64,000 bases of DNA from Gnetum montanum (GCA_015680685.1 MNCI01001310.1:191281-255280), one strand, 5' to 3'; numbered from the stretch's first letter, positions 12,400 to 23,902 are shown. Notes: generated from the sequence alone by a model not told the origin. Program-made: numbers and translations.

Positions 12400-14590
12400 C
12401 CTTTAGATTAGATTATTCGCCAATTGTTTTTGCCGCCGGGCACCTCTTTTGTATTTTGCTTTTGCCTGCTCGTGAAATCCAGAAAAAACTGAGAAAAAAA
12501 CACACCATTCAATCTGTGGATTGAAAGAAAATTTTTTTGGTTTTGGCTACCGACTCTCTTGCTCCACTCCTTCCAAATGAATGAACGAGCTTTCCAGGTA
12601 ATGATGTCAAACGTTGCCTGCTGCTGCAATTCTGTTTGGGTAGGTGGGTCCCCAATTTGAAAATGGAATGTGGGTCAGCTCTGCTCTGTACTGTACAGCA
12701 TTTCTCTGCTCTTTTCTGTGCTCTTCTTGTCTTGAAACCTTCAATCTCAGATTTCTTCTTCAACTCTGACCCTTTTTCACATACAGAGGGATCATATCAT
12801 ATCATTTCATTTCAGCCGTTAACATACATTTTAGTGGACCATCATGGGTCTACATCAAAAGCTGTTACCACCGCTGCTGCTGGCCAGTTCCGATTTACAA
12901 TAATGAAGATTTGCACGGCCCATTAAAAGAGTTTAATGATCATTGCAGTCATATCCGTGTCTTGATCCACCCAAAGCCAGATTTGCATTGGAAATCTCGG
13001 CTTTAACCGCAGTGAAGAGGTATTTCCAGGGCAAATTGCAGACCAGGTTGAAAATCCACGGCATACCTTGAAAGGTACAGATATAGGTATATATATACAC
13101 ACACAGATAATTACAGTAAATAAAATATCTGCCCTGGAGAAACTCCACAGGAGGCATGCTGCGTCCGTTGCAAAATTCGACATAAACCCAGCACCTGATC
13201 TGCATGCAAAATTTCCCGAAATGCCAGGAAACGGCATTCCCAGAAAAAACTTCCAGATTGGATCGTAAATAATAAACATACATATCCTGGAGCAGATCTG
13301 CAGGAGAAGCAGGGAAGGAATTTCAGATATGCAAACAAGTAGATACTTCGGATTGAACAAGGAGAGATAATTTGGAAAATAAACACAGAAAGATGTTCTT
13401 TTTTCACAAATCTGGATAGTATCAGAATCTCCGGACATGTGGCCACTTACAATTATGGGTTTTGGCTTTGGGTAGAGTACAAACAGGCCCATCGTGAGAC
13501 CCACGGCAGCATCCGATGTTGGTTTCTTTAGAATTAATTCAATGAAACGCAATGCTGTTTCTGGATTTACATGATTTGATTTGTTTTGCAAGGAACCTTG
13601 CACGATTCACAGCAAACAACAAAAGGCAAAAAGAAGCCGGAGCAGCAGCAGCGGAAGAAACAAGTCTAAGTCCAAACCTAACCTAACCTCCATGAAAGAA
13701 TAAATATGATTGGACGAACTCCTACTCATCACCGGATTGCTGATCACTTTTTGTTTTGTTTATTCGCCTCTTACGAATATGTCGCTATTGGCTTTGAAAA
13801 TTTTTCTTTATTTTTATTCAAGGCCAAACCTCCCAAGGATTCTCTTGGCTCTTTCCTTCCTTGTTTTCCCTAGAATTGCCAATATTCCTCCACCCATTAA
13901 TGCATGATCCAGATATGCCATGGCCAGTCCCGTTTGTGGGTTCTTTCAATGCATGCATGGGAGATGCTTCGTTTGTACAATCGATCTCCATGGCCGCTTG
14001 TTTGATTGTTATGATGAGCATCTTTGACTCCCAAGCCATGGTTAAATATTTGATTATGTTGGTTTGATTGAGGAAAAATTTGAAGCATAAATTTGACACA
14101 TTGTCGACATGATGTAAATGACATAAGAGGATTGATTTAAGGTACGAACAACATATTCTAATGTAATCTTTAATTAAGAATAATTTTTAAAAACTATGCA
14201 TTGTGTCATCAAAGTTTGTAGATTGTTTGTAACAATGACTTGCAAAAGTACGGAGAAAACTATTATGAATGTGTAATATAAAAGTTGCTTCATGGTGAAC
14301 ACATTCGTAAAGACAAGTTTAATTTAAAATCACATATTTGAAAATGACATGGGTACTTCAAAGGTATGGTTAAATTTTAGCTAAAGAAAATGATATCACA
14401 TGAAATCTTAGATAACTAGCTTATAGATATCTAAAAACAAAATCACTCATCCATCCTTTGTTTCCAATAAATAGTATGTTGTATATGGTAGACTTTAGTA
14501 AGAACTTCTTTTTATGAATAAGTGGATTTTTATAAATGATTCTATTTCTAATTAATATGTTGTCAAAGAATACTTAGAAGTTAGATGTAC
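12400..14590. other. upstream flank of FPP, no supported gene
   Basis: No domain was recognised. A 226-codon minus frame (12,923-13,603) and two overlapping minus frames of 116 and 111 codons make this stretch unusually poor in minus-strand stops, but the translations are Cys/Phe/Ile-rich and resemble no protein I know. It may be promoter or non-coding transcript. Confidence 0.45.
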
Positions 14591-14595
14591 TAAGT

Positions 14596-14712
14596 GTGGG
14601 GTTGGTGGGGATTTATAGAAGTTTATAACTCAGTGCTACCTAGCAAAATCAAACTTGTGACCTGGGGTTACTAGGCCAAGATCAATTCCACTAGGCTAAC
14701 ACCTCATTATTA
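14596..14712 (-). repeat. tRNA-derived SINE-like copy 1
   Basis: Minus-strand copy with a head containing an A-box-like GTTAGCCTAGTGG and a degenerate B-box region, then a body with AAACTTCTATAAATC. The same head and body occur in the other copies up to 16.25 kb. Confidence 0.65.
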
Positions 14713-14830
14713 GATGTACATCTGCTAAGTATGGGGAAAAAACAAGTACAAATAAAGACATGGGAAAAAATGATTAAAGAGGAATTTAAGAAATCACAAA
14801 TAAATGAAGATCATTTTCATACATGTAAAT

Positions 14831-14935
14831 GACCTAGCAACCTAAGTTCAAGTTCAATTCTACAAGGTAGCACTAAATTATAAACTTCTATAAATCTTGG
14901 GTGTACCTATGTTTCAATTATTTCAAGTTCCAATA
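14831..14935 (+). repeat. SINE-like copy 2, 5'-truncated
   Basis: Plus-strand copy. It retains the B-box side (AAGTTCAATTCTAC), the body motif AAACTTCTATAAATC and the tail TTTCAATTATTTCAAGTTCC. The A-box part is missing. Confidence 0.6.
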
Positions 14936-15080
14936 CCCCCATACATGTAAATGGCAAAAAATAACTCATGTAGCTAGCCCCATTTTGTTGGGACAAGGGT
15001 AGGATGATGATGATGATGATGTATTAATTATGATCTATCATATTTATTCATATCCCTTCTGAGTGTTCAAATAAATAGAT

Positions 15081-15190
15081 GTTGGAACCTAAAATCATTG
15101 TAATATAGGTATACCCCAAGATTTATAGTCAAATTAGAACTTTATAATTGAGCATTACCTACTAGATTTAAACCCATGACTCATTATAAA
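15081..15190 (-). repeat. SINE-like copy 3, diverged
   Basis: Minus-strand copy with the B-box region (CATGGGTTTAAATCTAG) and a diverged body (TATAAATCTTGGGG). The head is truncated. Confidence 0.5.
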
Positions 15191-15249
15191 TGTTAACAGT
15201 ATAAATTATTAATCACATGTGAGTAAAGATAAAGTATTTTATGCTATTT

Positions 15250-15393
15250 TTAACAATGAGTTGTTAGCCTAGTGGTACAAGTCATGCCCTCGTAACCCCA
15301 AGTCACAAGTTTGATTCTACCAAGTAGCACTAAGTTATAAACTTCTATAAATCTTGAGGTGTTCCTATGTTTCAATTATTTCAAGTTCCAATA
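15250..15393 (+). repeat. tRNA-derived SINE-like copy 4, the most complete
   Basis: A unit of about 145 bp beginning TTAACAATGAG, followed by an A-box-like GTTAGCCTAGTGG, a B-box-like AAGTTTGATTCTACC, the body TTATAAACTTCTATAAATC and the tail TTTCAATTATTTCAAGTTCC. The A-to-B spacing suits an RNA polymerase III promoter of a tRNA-derived SINE. Confidence 0.7.
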
Positions 15394-15696
15394 AATATGT
15401 TAAGAAATTTAATGATATTTACAAACTTTAAACATGACATTTCATAATAGCAAATTAAATAAAGTTTCAACAAGTAGGAATATTTCCAATGTTATATGCA
15501 TGAAATGACATTTAGAATTACACAAAAAATTTTAAAATGGGCACAAGATTTTTAAAGAAAATGAGCTTTATTGATTGTAGGTTTCCTTATTAACAACTTG
15601 TTAGTAAAGCATTATTACCTTAGCTAAAGTGTGTAGCATTTAATTCCAAGAGTATGCTAATCTCACCCTATTAAATTCTTCTAAAGTGTCATGTTG

Positions 15697-15780
15697 ATAA
15701 TGAGGTGTTAGCCTAGTGATAAGACTTTTAATTTGAAAGCTCCAAGTCATGGGTTTAATTCTAATGGACAATGTTGAATT
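15697..15780 (+). repeat. SINE-like copy 5, head part
   Basis: Begins ATAATGAGGTGTTAGCCTAG and contains the B-box-like GGGTTTAATTCTAATGG. The body is replaced after about 15,780 by a C-rich stretch. A body/tail-like remnant reappears at about 15,960-16,000. Confidence 0.6.
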
Positions 15781-15814
15781 TGAAAGTTCTAATAGAACTA
15801 CATTCTAATTCTTT

Positions 15815-15930
15815 TGGGGGTACTAACACCATCCCATCCACTCCCAACACCTCACCCAACACAATTGTCCCAATGCATCCCCCTCCCCTCCCCCCTTCCC
15901 CCCACCCCAACCTGCCCCCCAACTCTCTCT
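15815..15930 (+). repeat. C-rich low-complexity tract
   Basis: A strongly strand-asymmetric stretch with repeated CCCAACAC, CCCCTCCCC and CCCCACCCC runs and almost no G. It separates the head of SINE copy 5 from a body-like remnant, so it may be an expansion inside the copy. Confidence 0.75.
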
Positions 15931-16000
15931 CACATATACACTCTCTAAAGTATCATGTTGATTATACATCTCAAATGTACCTATAGTCCAATCATTTTAG

Positions 16001-16134
16001 TTTAATAATGAGGTATTGGCCTAGTGGTAAGTTTCTTGATTTGAAAGCTCTAAGTCATATGTCTAATTCTAGTGGATAATGATGACTTATATATCTTGGA
16101 ATATAGCTATATTACAATTATTTCAGGGTTCCAA
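16001..16134 (+). repeat. SINE-like copy 6
   Basis: Begins TTTAATAATGAGG, with A-box-like TTGGCCTAGTGGTAAG, a weakened B-box region (GTCTAATTCTAG) and a diverged body ending TTACAATTATTTCAGG. Confidence 0.6.
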
Positions 16135-16161
16135 CAACCCTCAATTCAAAAATTATTTCAA

Positions 16162-16250
16162 TTTAACAATGAGATGTTAGCTTAGTGATAAGACTCTTGA
16201 CTTGAATGAAACAAGTCATGGGTTCAATTCTAGCAAGCAATGTTGTAATG
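16162..16250 (+). repeat. SINE-like copy 7, head part
   Basis: TTTAACAATGAG, TTAGCTTAGTGATAAG (A-box-like) and CATGGGTTCAATTCTAGC, the best B-box match in the cluster. The body is not evident. Confidence 0.6.
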
Positions 16251-17072
16251 GTACTACTTTAGAGAAGTACCATTTGGCACCAAACTTGAGTTTAAAACTA
16301 GCCACATGTCCCAAAGTAGACCTAATATGGACTATGCTTTAACATTCATAGCACTTGCTCACATAGCATAAGCGTACATCACATGTTAGTCTATGAATTA
16401 GGAGCGTAATGAGTACACCTCATGAAATCATATAAGCAATAAGACCAACATGATAAACATGCACACGTGACCACAACAAGCACCTGCAACCACACAAAAG
16501 ACAATGTTCCCCTAGAATAGCTAAGACATGTTCCTAATCTAACGTATCTAGTCCTAAGCCCTACTCCAAAGATAGGGTGCTAGCCCAACCCAACGAAGTG
16601 AAGCCTTCCCAACAAGCCTACATATCCTTGTGACGAGGTACATGAAAGAATTAGGTCCCATGTAGTGCTTTAGTGATGGTTGTGATAACATTGAACCCAT
16701 AAGGATCTCTACACTTCTTCAATCCCTATTCCAAAGGAAAACAACCTTCGATCCACCAACAATGCATGTTTTCCTACACTCTTCCCACTTGAAAGAAGTG
16801 ATAACCTCAAAGCTTGAGTCTTTATCCATATGCATCCTCAAACATGTAGAGCACATTGGATATCAAGGGTATTGAACAACTCAAAATCCATTTGACAATT
16901 GTAGACAAGAAGGTTCAACAACTAGGGTATCTATTGTAAAGCACAAATGTTGAGCTCAACTTGACATCTAATCGAGACTTAAATGTGCTCATGCAACCAA
17001 AGTTAAGAAAGAATAAGCTTGCTCTTTTTCATGTAACCTATACTAACCTTTTGACCTAGAGTAAGACTTACT
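16251..17072. other. unassigned repeat-rich DNA
   Basis: No coherent frame. It lies downstream of the degraded gag relic on its right and may be its decayed pol side, but I see no protease or reverse transcriptase motif. Confidence 0.4.
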
Positions 17073-18420
17073 TCAAATGTAAACCATTTTCTTACACTTT
17101 GTAGTGATACAAATGTGTTGTCTCTTAGAGGTACTCATTTCTCTATCCTTGAACCATAGGGAGTTTCCTCTTTTTTTAAGAATCATGAAGCATTCCCTAC
17201 TCTTTTGAGAAACATGGGACATTTCCTTCTCTTTTGAGAAACATGGGGCATTTCCTTTCTTGTTGACAACCATGGGATATTTCCTCCCCTTTTGACAACC
17301 ACGGGGCATTCCCTTATCTTTTATCTTTTTTTTTTCTATACATGGTTCAATCCATAAAAGAAGTGGTAGCACTTGGCTTGCCATGTTCCATCCTTTAGAT
17401 ACTCACTATCCTATTTGAACACCTAATCTATCACCATGTACTAAGGTGGTCAGACCCTCATTAATTTGTTGTAAGGAACTCATGAGTCTCATCTCTCTAT
17501 CTTGTTCATCCACATTGGATATCATCAATGGAGCACAAGGTCGATGCTCAATTACATTCAATCTACAATTCTCCTCTTAACCTTTTCAATTGTTTGTATT
17601 CAGAGCACTATGGGACCATTCAACAACAATGTGATTTTCAGCACAAACATAACATTTAATCCCTCAATGCGCCCAAGGATTCTAAGCAGAACCTCCAAAA
17701 CAAGATCATTTACTCCAAGATCTATCTTATCCTTGAGAAGTTTGTTGTTTTCAATACACCTATTTAGAGGATTAACTACATAAGGTAGGAGCTACATGTG
17801 TGCACTTAAAGACACTAGAATTATTCTTTCCATTACCTTTCCCAAGCTTCTTACTCTATTTCTTGCTTTCTAATAGTTGTTCCATCTCACCCTTATCCTT
17901 CTTTCATGTCTTAAAACCTGTCAAACTACCTAGATGACCTCCTTGTATCTAGTGATCTTACGAGTTTTGATTTCATAGTGAACCCAAGGTTTAAGGCCAT
18001 TGAAGAACAATCTACATTTGCTATGCTCATTCATATTCATAATTTGTGTGGTGATATTTTAATACTCTTGAACATGCTCCTCCAACTCTCTCATGTGTTG
18101 GATGTCTTTCAGTTTCATCCATTCTTTGTCAATGGAAGTACCTGGATGAAAGCTCTTAATCAAAGTACACTTAAATTCATCCTAGGTCCTAATGGGCCTA
18201 CCTATCCTAGCCTTTTTGAATAATGCTTAGCTACCAAGTTTTTGCAGTTTTACCAAAGAATTGGATAGCAATGTGAGCTTGTTTCTTAGTGGTATATTCA
18301 TACATTTCAAGAAACTCCTCCATCTCAAAGAGAAAAGCATTGATAACAACATCACCCCTATCACCTTCATAAATTTTTAGCTCTTTTAGTCAAAACTTGA
18401 AAACTAATTTACTCAATCTT
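17073..18420 (-). pseudogene. Ty3/gypsy gag relic
   Basis: The minus-strand translation between about 18,370 and 18,190 gives the Retrotrans_gag pattern: a YEGDRGDVV stretch, FLFEMEEFLEMYEY, then HIAIQFFGKTAKTW followed by a stop. Farther downstream, near 17,670-17,630, is a broken zinc knuckle (CYVCAENHIVVEW) lacking its last cysteine. Many stops and frame changes separate these pieces, so it is dead. The only sizeable open frame, 103 codons at 17,073-17,384, is largely made of a 10-residue tandem repeat. It is a different and more decayed family than elements E1-E4. Confidence 0.65.
17155..17330 (-). repeat. tandem repeat of about 30 bp, five to six copies, in frame
   Basis: Successive units of 29-30 bp share CATTTCC, CTTTTGA, ACA and CATGGG. 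Because the period is close to 30, the minus strand reads as repeated ten-residue blocks (KEKEMSHVSQ, KKGNAPCFSK and similar). Confidence 0.75.
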
Positions 18421-18754
18421 GATGTCTATGCCTTTGCTTGCAAGGCCAATTGATTTTTCATGCCACCAATCTCATCTATCAATTGAATTTTCAAGCCCTA
18501 ATCTCATTTGTCAATTAACTTCTCAAGGCCTCCACCTCATTTTATTGGCTTTCAAACAAGGCTTGTTAAGTTTCTGTTAATTATCTCAGCTCTTGGATGG
18601 TAAGCTAAAGATCATTAATAACATCACCAAGGCATACCACTCAATTCCTAAGCACAAATTTCTAGCTTATGTTTGGTGTTGGAGCCTAACTCTGGCAAGA
18701 AAGGAGCTTCTATTAGACCAACCAACTCTTGGATCATGCAAGCCTTCTCTACTA
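18421..18754. other. probable 5' part of the gag relic, unresolved
   Basis: On the minus strand this precedes the gag relic and reads as a decayed coiled-coil-like sequence with stops. No start or PBS could be placed. Confidence 0.35.
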
Positions 18755-19317
18755 TACACATCTTGAACTTATATTAACGCGGCTAGGTTACCAAGTATAT
18801 ACTACTACGCATACCAAGTATTCACTACTAGGATCACCAAGCATTAATATATTATGCTTGAACTGGTCATACTCACATGCTTATGGATAACTTCATTACT
18901 TACTTAAGAACACAAATATAAATTGCATGTAAAGTAAAGTGCTGAAAAGTAGAATTAAACTACTCTAAGTACCACAATGGATGTAGGAAATCTCGATTCT
19001 ATTTTGTTCATGCAAATGTGTCTAGGTACATGTGCACTCAAATAAAATGCTATAAAATCTCGTAAATCCACACTACTGACACTTGGAGGAAAGAAGATTC
19101 TAACTTTTGCAAAAGAAAACTACAAGAATTCAAGTAAGTCTAACACTTAAAGGTACCATAAATGTGAGGGGTGTGCACATTTATATAGACAATGACTATG
19201 TTCGTGTCGACATACCTGCATCAATGCATCCTAGCATGAGACAACAAGGATATGTCGACAGGGCTGCGTTGATGGGTATGCATCAACGCAACCTATATTA
19301 TGATGGTTCATCATATA
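18755..19317 (-). mobile_element. truncated LTR related to the E family
   Basis: Shares with the other E-family LTRs the CTAGGTTACCAAG and GGATTACCAAGC pair, the TGTCTAGGTACATG-like segment and the terminal TTCATCA at 19,317. A TATA-like TCTATATAAATG lies on the minus strand near 19,190-19,178, and beside it a palindrome cassette of GTCGAC and TGCATCAACGCA type (19,201-19,312). The TGATGAGTGG side is missing, so only about 560 bp remain. Confidence 0.6.
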
Positions 19318-19318
19318 T

Positions 19319-20060
19319 TAAATTCTTTCTTTAATATCCTTACCTCTAAATTGAGGTAAATGCCTTTGTAGAAAGAGCATCTAACATCTTCTGTATAACA
19401 ATCTGTTGTGCAAAAGCCTTTAGCATCTTTAGATTAGTGCATTTACATTTATAGGTACTAATTCTTAATAATTCTCTTTATGGGAATATCTTAATTTTCA
19501 TGTGTTCTTTGGTATTCATATTTGTTGTAAAAGCTAATTTATGGGAGCCTTTATTTTATTTCTTATATCTACTATTTAATCTGTACTTGCTTCATAAGTT
19601 GTGTTACTATGACCCTACATATTCTTAGATTCTTAAACATTTTCATATTTTCTATGCTTTGTAGTACATTTGCTATAAATTTCTTGTTGTTGCTCAAACT
19701 TAACATCCTTTTTAGATTCTACATAATTTATGGCTTATGGTATACCTAAAATCATTGTATTTTCAAGGCATGCATTTTAAGCTTATGAAATTTTTAGCAG
19801 TGGCATGTAAGCAATGGTCTTGATAGCTTTGCAAAGTGTTGGGGTCCATAAATTAAGTTTCGGGTAGGTTCTGTAAATTTTATAAAGAGTCAAGATGTAA
19901 AAAATTCTACACATTGCTTAAGAGAATTTTGAAAGATCTTGTGAGTGTTTCGTAACAAAAGCTTTCATAAATTTAAGAGTTTTCAAGCCCTAGTATGGAG
20001 TGAACCTTAGATGCTTACTAATAATTCCTATCACATTTGTAAGAGCTATAGGAACTTGCA
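19319..20060 (+). repeat. LTR-like direct repeat, copy 1
   Basis: About 740 bp that reappear in the same order and orientation at 30,690-31,510. Shared blocks include TTCTCTTTATGGG, TTTTCATGTGTTCTTTGG, TATTCTTAGATTCTTAA, AATTTATGGCTTATGGTATACC and TATAGGAACTTG. Size and direct orientation suggest LTRs. The internal sequence between the copies is too scrambled to say which element they belonged to. Confidence 0.6.
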
Positions 20061-20269
20061 TTCATAAGGCTTGCACTTAGTGATTATGAATAATTCTTCT
20101 TACATTTAGAAAGGTTGCCAAAAATTTATATAGATTCGTAAGTTGAGATAACATCAACATTTTTTAGTTTTACCATTACAAATTTTGAGTTAAGCTTTTT
20201 TAGAATTGACTATGTGCTTTGTTTTTTAATTAATGAGCCTCTGTGAGTATTCGCAATTATAGTCTAAGT

Positions 20270-21624
20270 GAGAATAATGCAAATGAAAATGTTAACAAGT
20301 GGGTATTTTGTATTAAGAGAAAGGTTGATAACATGGTAGATAAATATAAAGCCCAATTAGTTGTTAGAGGTTTTGTACAAAGGAAGACCATTAGTTATAT
20401 AAAAAACATTTATGCCTAGCATAAAATAGTGAATCATATAATGCATTTTATCTTTAGCTATGACTTCTTATTGGAAATGTATCAACTCAATATTAAGTCT
20501 ACTGTCTTGAATGGAGATCTACAAGAAGAAATATTTATATACCAACCTAAAGGCTTTCTGGATATTAAGTTACCTAATCATGTTTGCAAACTAAAAAAAG
20601 TTCCTTTATGAGTTAAATTAAGCTCCCAAAGAATGGTACATAAGTTTTGATAAGTGTGTATATGAATTAGGGTTCAAAAGACCAAATGCAAATACAAATA
20701 TCTATGTTTTGAAAATAAAGGATTCATGAAGAGCAATATTCCTATTATTATACATTGATGATATTGTAATAACTAGGAAGAATACTTAGCTAATTAATCA
20801 AGTTTAAAATGAGTTGAAAATAAAATTTAAGATGTCAAACCTAGGCTTGCTCAATTTCTTAATTTTAAAATTCATTGGTTATTAATCCATATACAAGTAA
20901 CTTAAAATAAGTATGTTTTGTATCTATTAAAAGAATGTCATATAATGGATTGTACACTAAGATAAACACTATTGAATTTAGGAAGTGTACTTTGGGTATA
21001 TGGTTCTGAACCAATTCCTAGCCTCATGTTGTATCAAAGTTAATTGGAAATTTGATCTATTTAACTAATATTTAACCAAATATTTCATATTCAGTAAATT
21101 TGCTATCTAGATATAATTAGAAACATACTAACATTTAAATGAATATCATCATTAGTAAATTAAGATATTTGAGAGGCATTGTTAATTATAAATTAAAATT
21201 TGATTGTCCTTTAAAACTTCACCTAATAGGTTGTATAGATGCAAACTATGATGGTGATACATCCTAATAGTACTCAATGATAAGTTTTCTTGTAGAACAT
21301 CATGAGAATACAATCTCTTGGTGATCAACTAAAAAAAAGCAGTTTCTCTATCTCTAATATAGTTTGAATACAAAGCCATAGTTAAACTTCTCATAGAGTT
21401 AAAATGGCTTCATCAATTATTTAGAGAGCTTAAGAATGATATTTCATTGCTAATTACAATTGTCTATGATAAGTAAAGTACAATCAAGATAATCAAAAAT
21501 TAATTATTCTATCAAAGAATGAAGCATATCAATATTGTTATACATTATATCTAATATGTGTTTGCTTAAGACTTCATCTCTCTAGTTTACATTAATATCA
21601 TTGAACAACTTGCTAATGACTTTA
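20270..21624 (+). pseudogene. Ty1/copia reverse transcriptase-RNase H relic
   Basis: Plus-strand translation gives NKWVFCIK, YKAQLVVRGFVQ, STVLNGDLQEEIFIYQPKGF and CKLKKVPL, the recognised order of the copia RVT_2 domain, in several frames broken by stops. Farther right come YIDDI-like and RNase H-like pieces ending in IEQLANDFT just before element E1 inserted at 21,630. The copia sequence resumes at 28,107 after E1. Gag, protease and integrase are not found to the left. It is old and dead. Confidence 0.8.
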
Positions 21625-21629
21625 CCTAA

Positions 21630-22461
21630 TGATGAGTGGCAAGGTACCCCTACACTCAACCATATGAATACGAGCATTACACACGCGATCTGGTCGAACT
21701 CTGTAGACAGACTAGTTGTGGCATCTAAACAGTTAGCCTTAGGTCATAGTTCGCTGTCTTCCCACTTGGACTAGTATTAGCTTTGTCACATATGGTTTAG
21801 TCTAGAGTGAGGTGTATGATGGGTTTCTAATCTAATGCTACTCTTGAAGGCAATGGAAAGTAATAGTATCTAAGCTAAGAGAGAAAGGGTAAGAGAGAAT
21901 TTAAACTAGCCTAAGTGCAATGAGCATCCATTCCTTGATTATCCGTACACATCTTGGACTTCATGCACGACTACCACTAGGATTACCAAGCACAAATCCT
22001 AGGTACGCTACTGGGTTACCAAGTAGTCACACTTAAATGCTCGTAATCAAGTCGTATTCATTCTGTGTTTTAACATGAGATAAGGGAGAGAGAGATTAAC
22101 TAGGAAAGTAGTAAATAATAATTAATTAAATAATTAATCTAAGTGAATGTTGTAATGATGAAGTAATCTCGATCTTTATTTTTGGTCATGTGCATGCCCA
22201 AGTACGTCACACTCGAATAAAGGATTCTGTACAATTACAATCACCACATTGCGGGCATACACTAGGAAATAATTCTAACTCTAGGAAGGGAAAACTAAAA
22301 GAGTTTAGCTAAGGAACTAAGAACTAGATTCTAGAACAAGAAAAGCTACTACTTATTTATAGAATTGGCAGTGGGTTGCGATATCGCGTACACGATATTG
22401 TAGGGAAAGACGTGATATCGTGTATGTGATATCACGGCCTATGCGATATCGCATCCCATCA
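21630..22461 (-). repeat. E1 3' LTR (832 bp)
   Basis: Ends are TGATGAGTGG on the left and CATCCCATCA on the right. It includes a TATA-like CTATAAATAAGT on the minus strand (22,362-22,350) and, just upstream in the minus sense, a GATATC palindrome cassette (22,374-22,458). It is 31 bp longer than its partner; the difference maps to the cassette. Confidence 0.9.
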
Positions 22462-22639
22462 TACACCCACGACTAAATGAAAACTCGTCCTTGAGTTACA
22501 GTGATTACACAGTGGATAGGTATGGGATTATTAGATGGGAAGAATGGAATTATGCTGCAGTGTGGAATGAAAAAAAAATGGAGACACAACACAAATGATG
22601 TTCTACATCTACAAAAATGGGTGGAACTCATGTAGTTTC

Positions 22640-23414
22640 AGGTGGTGGTGGCTCCTCCATTGGTGCTTTCCCTTTGTCTTGTGCTCCTAGTTTTGAGGCT
22701 TGATGATGTTGAAGTATGACCTAGAGTTTCTCCTCTTGTAAGGCCTTGAGTGCCTTGGCATGCGTGTAAGTTTTCACTTGTGCCATAGAGGCATCCCAAT
22801 CAGCCTTCTCTTTTTCTTCTACCACCCTTTTATTCTCTGTCAACAGGTTATTAAGTTGCTCGGTTCTGAAAGTGTCCAGTTGGTTCTGAGCAACCTTTGG
22901 CCCTGTATTCAAAAGGTTTAATACTTCCGAAATGGCTTGAATAGAGAAATCAATAGTCACACTATGAATGTTAACCATGGTGCCTTCTCCCTATTATGCC
23001 AAAATTGGTACGTCTCTCTTAGGTACTAGGCATTGCTTTCAGAGAGGGTAGGCCATAATGGGAATCCTTTGAGGTGATCCTTAATGGTCTCAGGAGCGAA
23101 CTCTGCAAAAGATTGGAAGTTCAATTCGACAATCATTGTAGCAAATGTGGACTTTTCATGGATGGCCTAAACACAATCTTGGGGTAACGTGAGATGTTGT
23201 CCCTGTTCAAGCGTTGTAGTAGCTCCTCCTTCTACTTGCCCGGACCATACGGTAGGAGGATCTTCTTGATGAATGCTGAATGATTGTTCCTCCTATTCTG
23301 CTTGTTATCTAGTAGGATCTTGTCTTCCACCTCTTCGAGATGGTTTGCTTCCACCTTGAGAAGGACCTTCCTTTTGTCCACGTTTTGGGGCCATCTGCAA
23401 TCACACGGGGTCAA
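22640..23414 (-). pseudogene. E1 ORF2, internally shortened
   Basis: The minus-strand frame starts at 23,414, with fragments 23,414-23,232 and 22,978-22,721. The second reads MVNIHSVTIDFSIQAISEVLN, then LLNTGPKVAQ fused in frame to a coiled-coil-like segment (LTENKRVVEEKEKADWD) and a tail containing AQDKGKAPMEEPPPPE. In E3 those two parts are separated by about 1.1 kb, so E1 lost the middle of ORF2. The protein resembles no polymerase. By layout it may be the plant 'putative transposon protein' type of extra ORF found in Athila-like elements, a family assignment I cannot test here. Confidence 0.6.
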
Positions 23415-23888
23415 GCGTTAGTAAGGTTGTTACCAAAGTTAGGTTATACCTTACTACTTGCCTTAATAGATTTACTTTATTTCCATGTGATGTTAATTAT
23501 TGGAAGAACATGTCCCCGAAAGATTATAATGTTAAGTCCTCTTTACTTAGGTGGTTTCCAAATTTAATTTTTTGGTATAGCTAAGGGGATGAAATTATTT
23601 TTGACACATTTTGTTCTTAATTTTACAACTAATTACCCTTAAAGATGTCCTTCAGGCGATGATGAATTTCAAAAAATTTATGCACTATTCAACGTATGCC
23701 CCTCCCCCACAACTAAGCTAAACACCCTGGGTTCAAATAGGTTGAAATGGAATGAAAATCAGAGTACTAGCGAATGAGTTATGGATATGAAAGCAAGGGA
23801 TGCGCAATCGCAAGTCGTAGAGAGGATTTTGAAAAACTTTCCCTACGTGAACAGTTGCAAATGATGTTGATTAGCATAGGGGGGTCAC

Positions 23889-23902
23889 GTATATATATTT
23901 TC
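23889..23902 (-). promoter_or_regulatory. E1 internal TATA-like box upstream of ORF2
   Basis: The minus strand reads AAAATATATATACGTGACC about 480 nt before the ORF2 start. It matches in position the TATA-like boxes of E3 (59,900) and E4 (45,000), but here the neighbouring palindrome cassette is absent. Confidence 0.45.

Noticed and set aside
14596-16250. Functional tRNA genes
   Set aside because: A- and B-box-like motifs are present, but the flanks do not fold into a full cloverleaf and the same body and tail follow each head, so SINE-like repeats fit better.
22374-22458. GATATC repeats as a CRISPR array or a bacterial operator cluster
   Set aside because: The units are short palindromes of irregular spacing inside an LTR of a plant retrotransposon; no spacers or cas genes.
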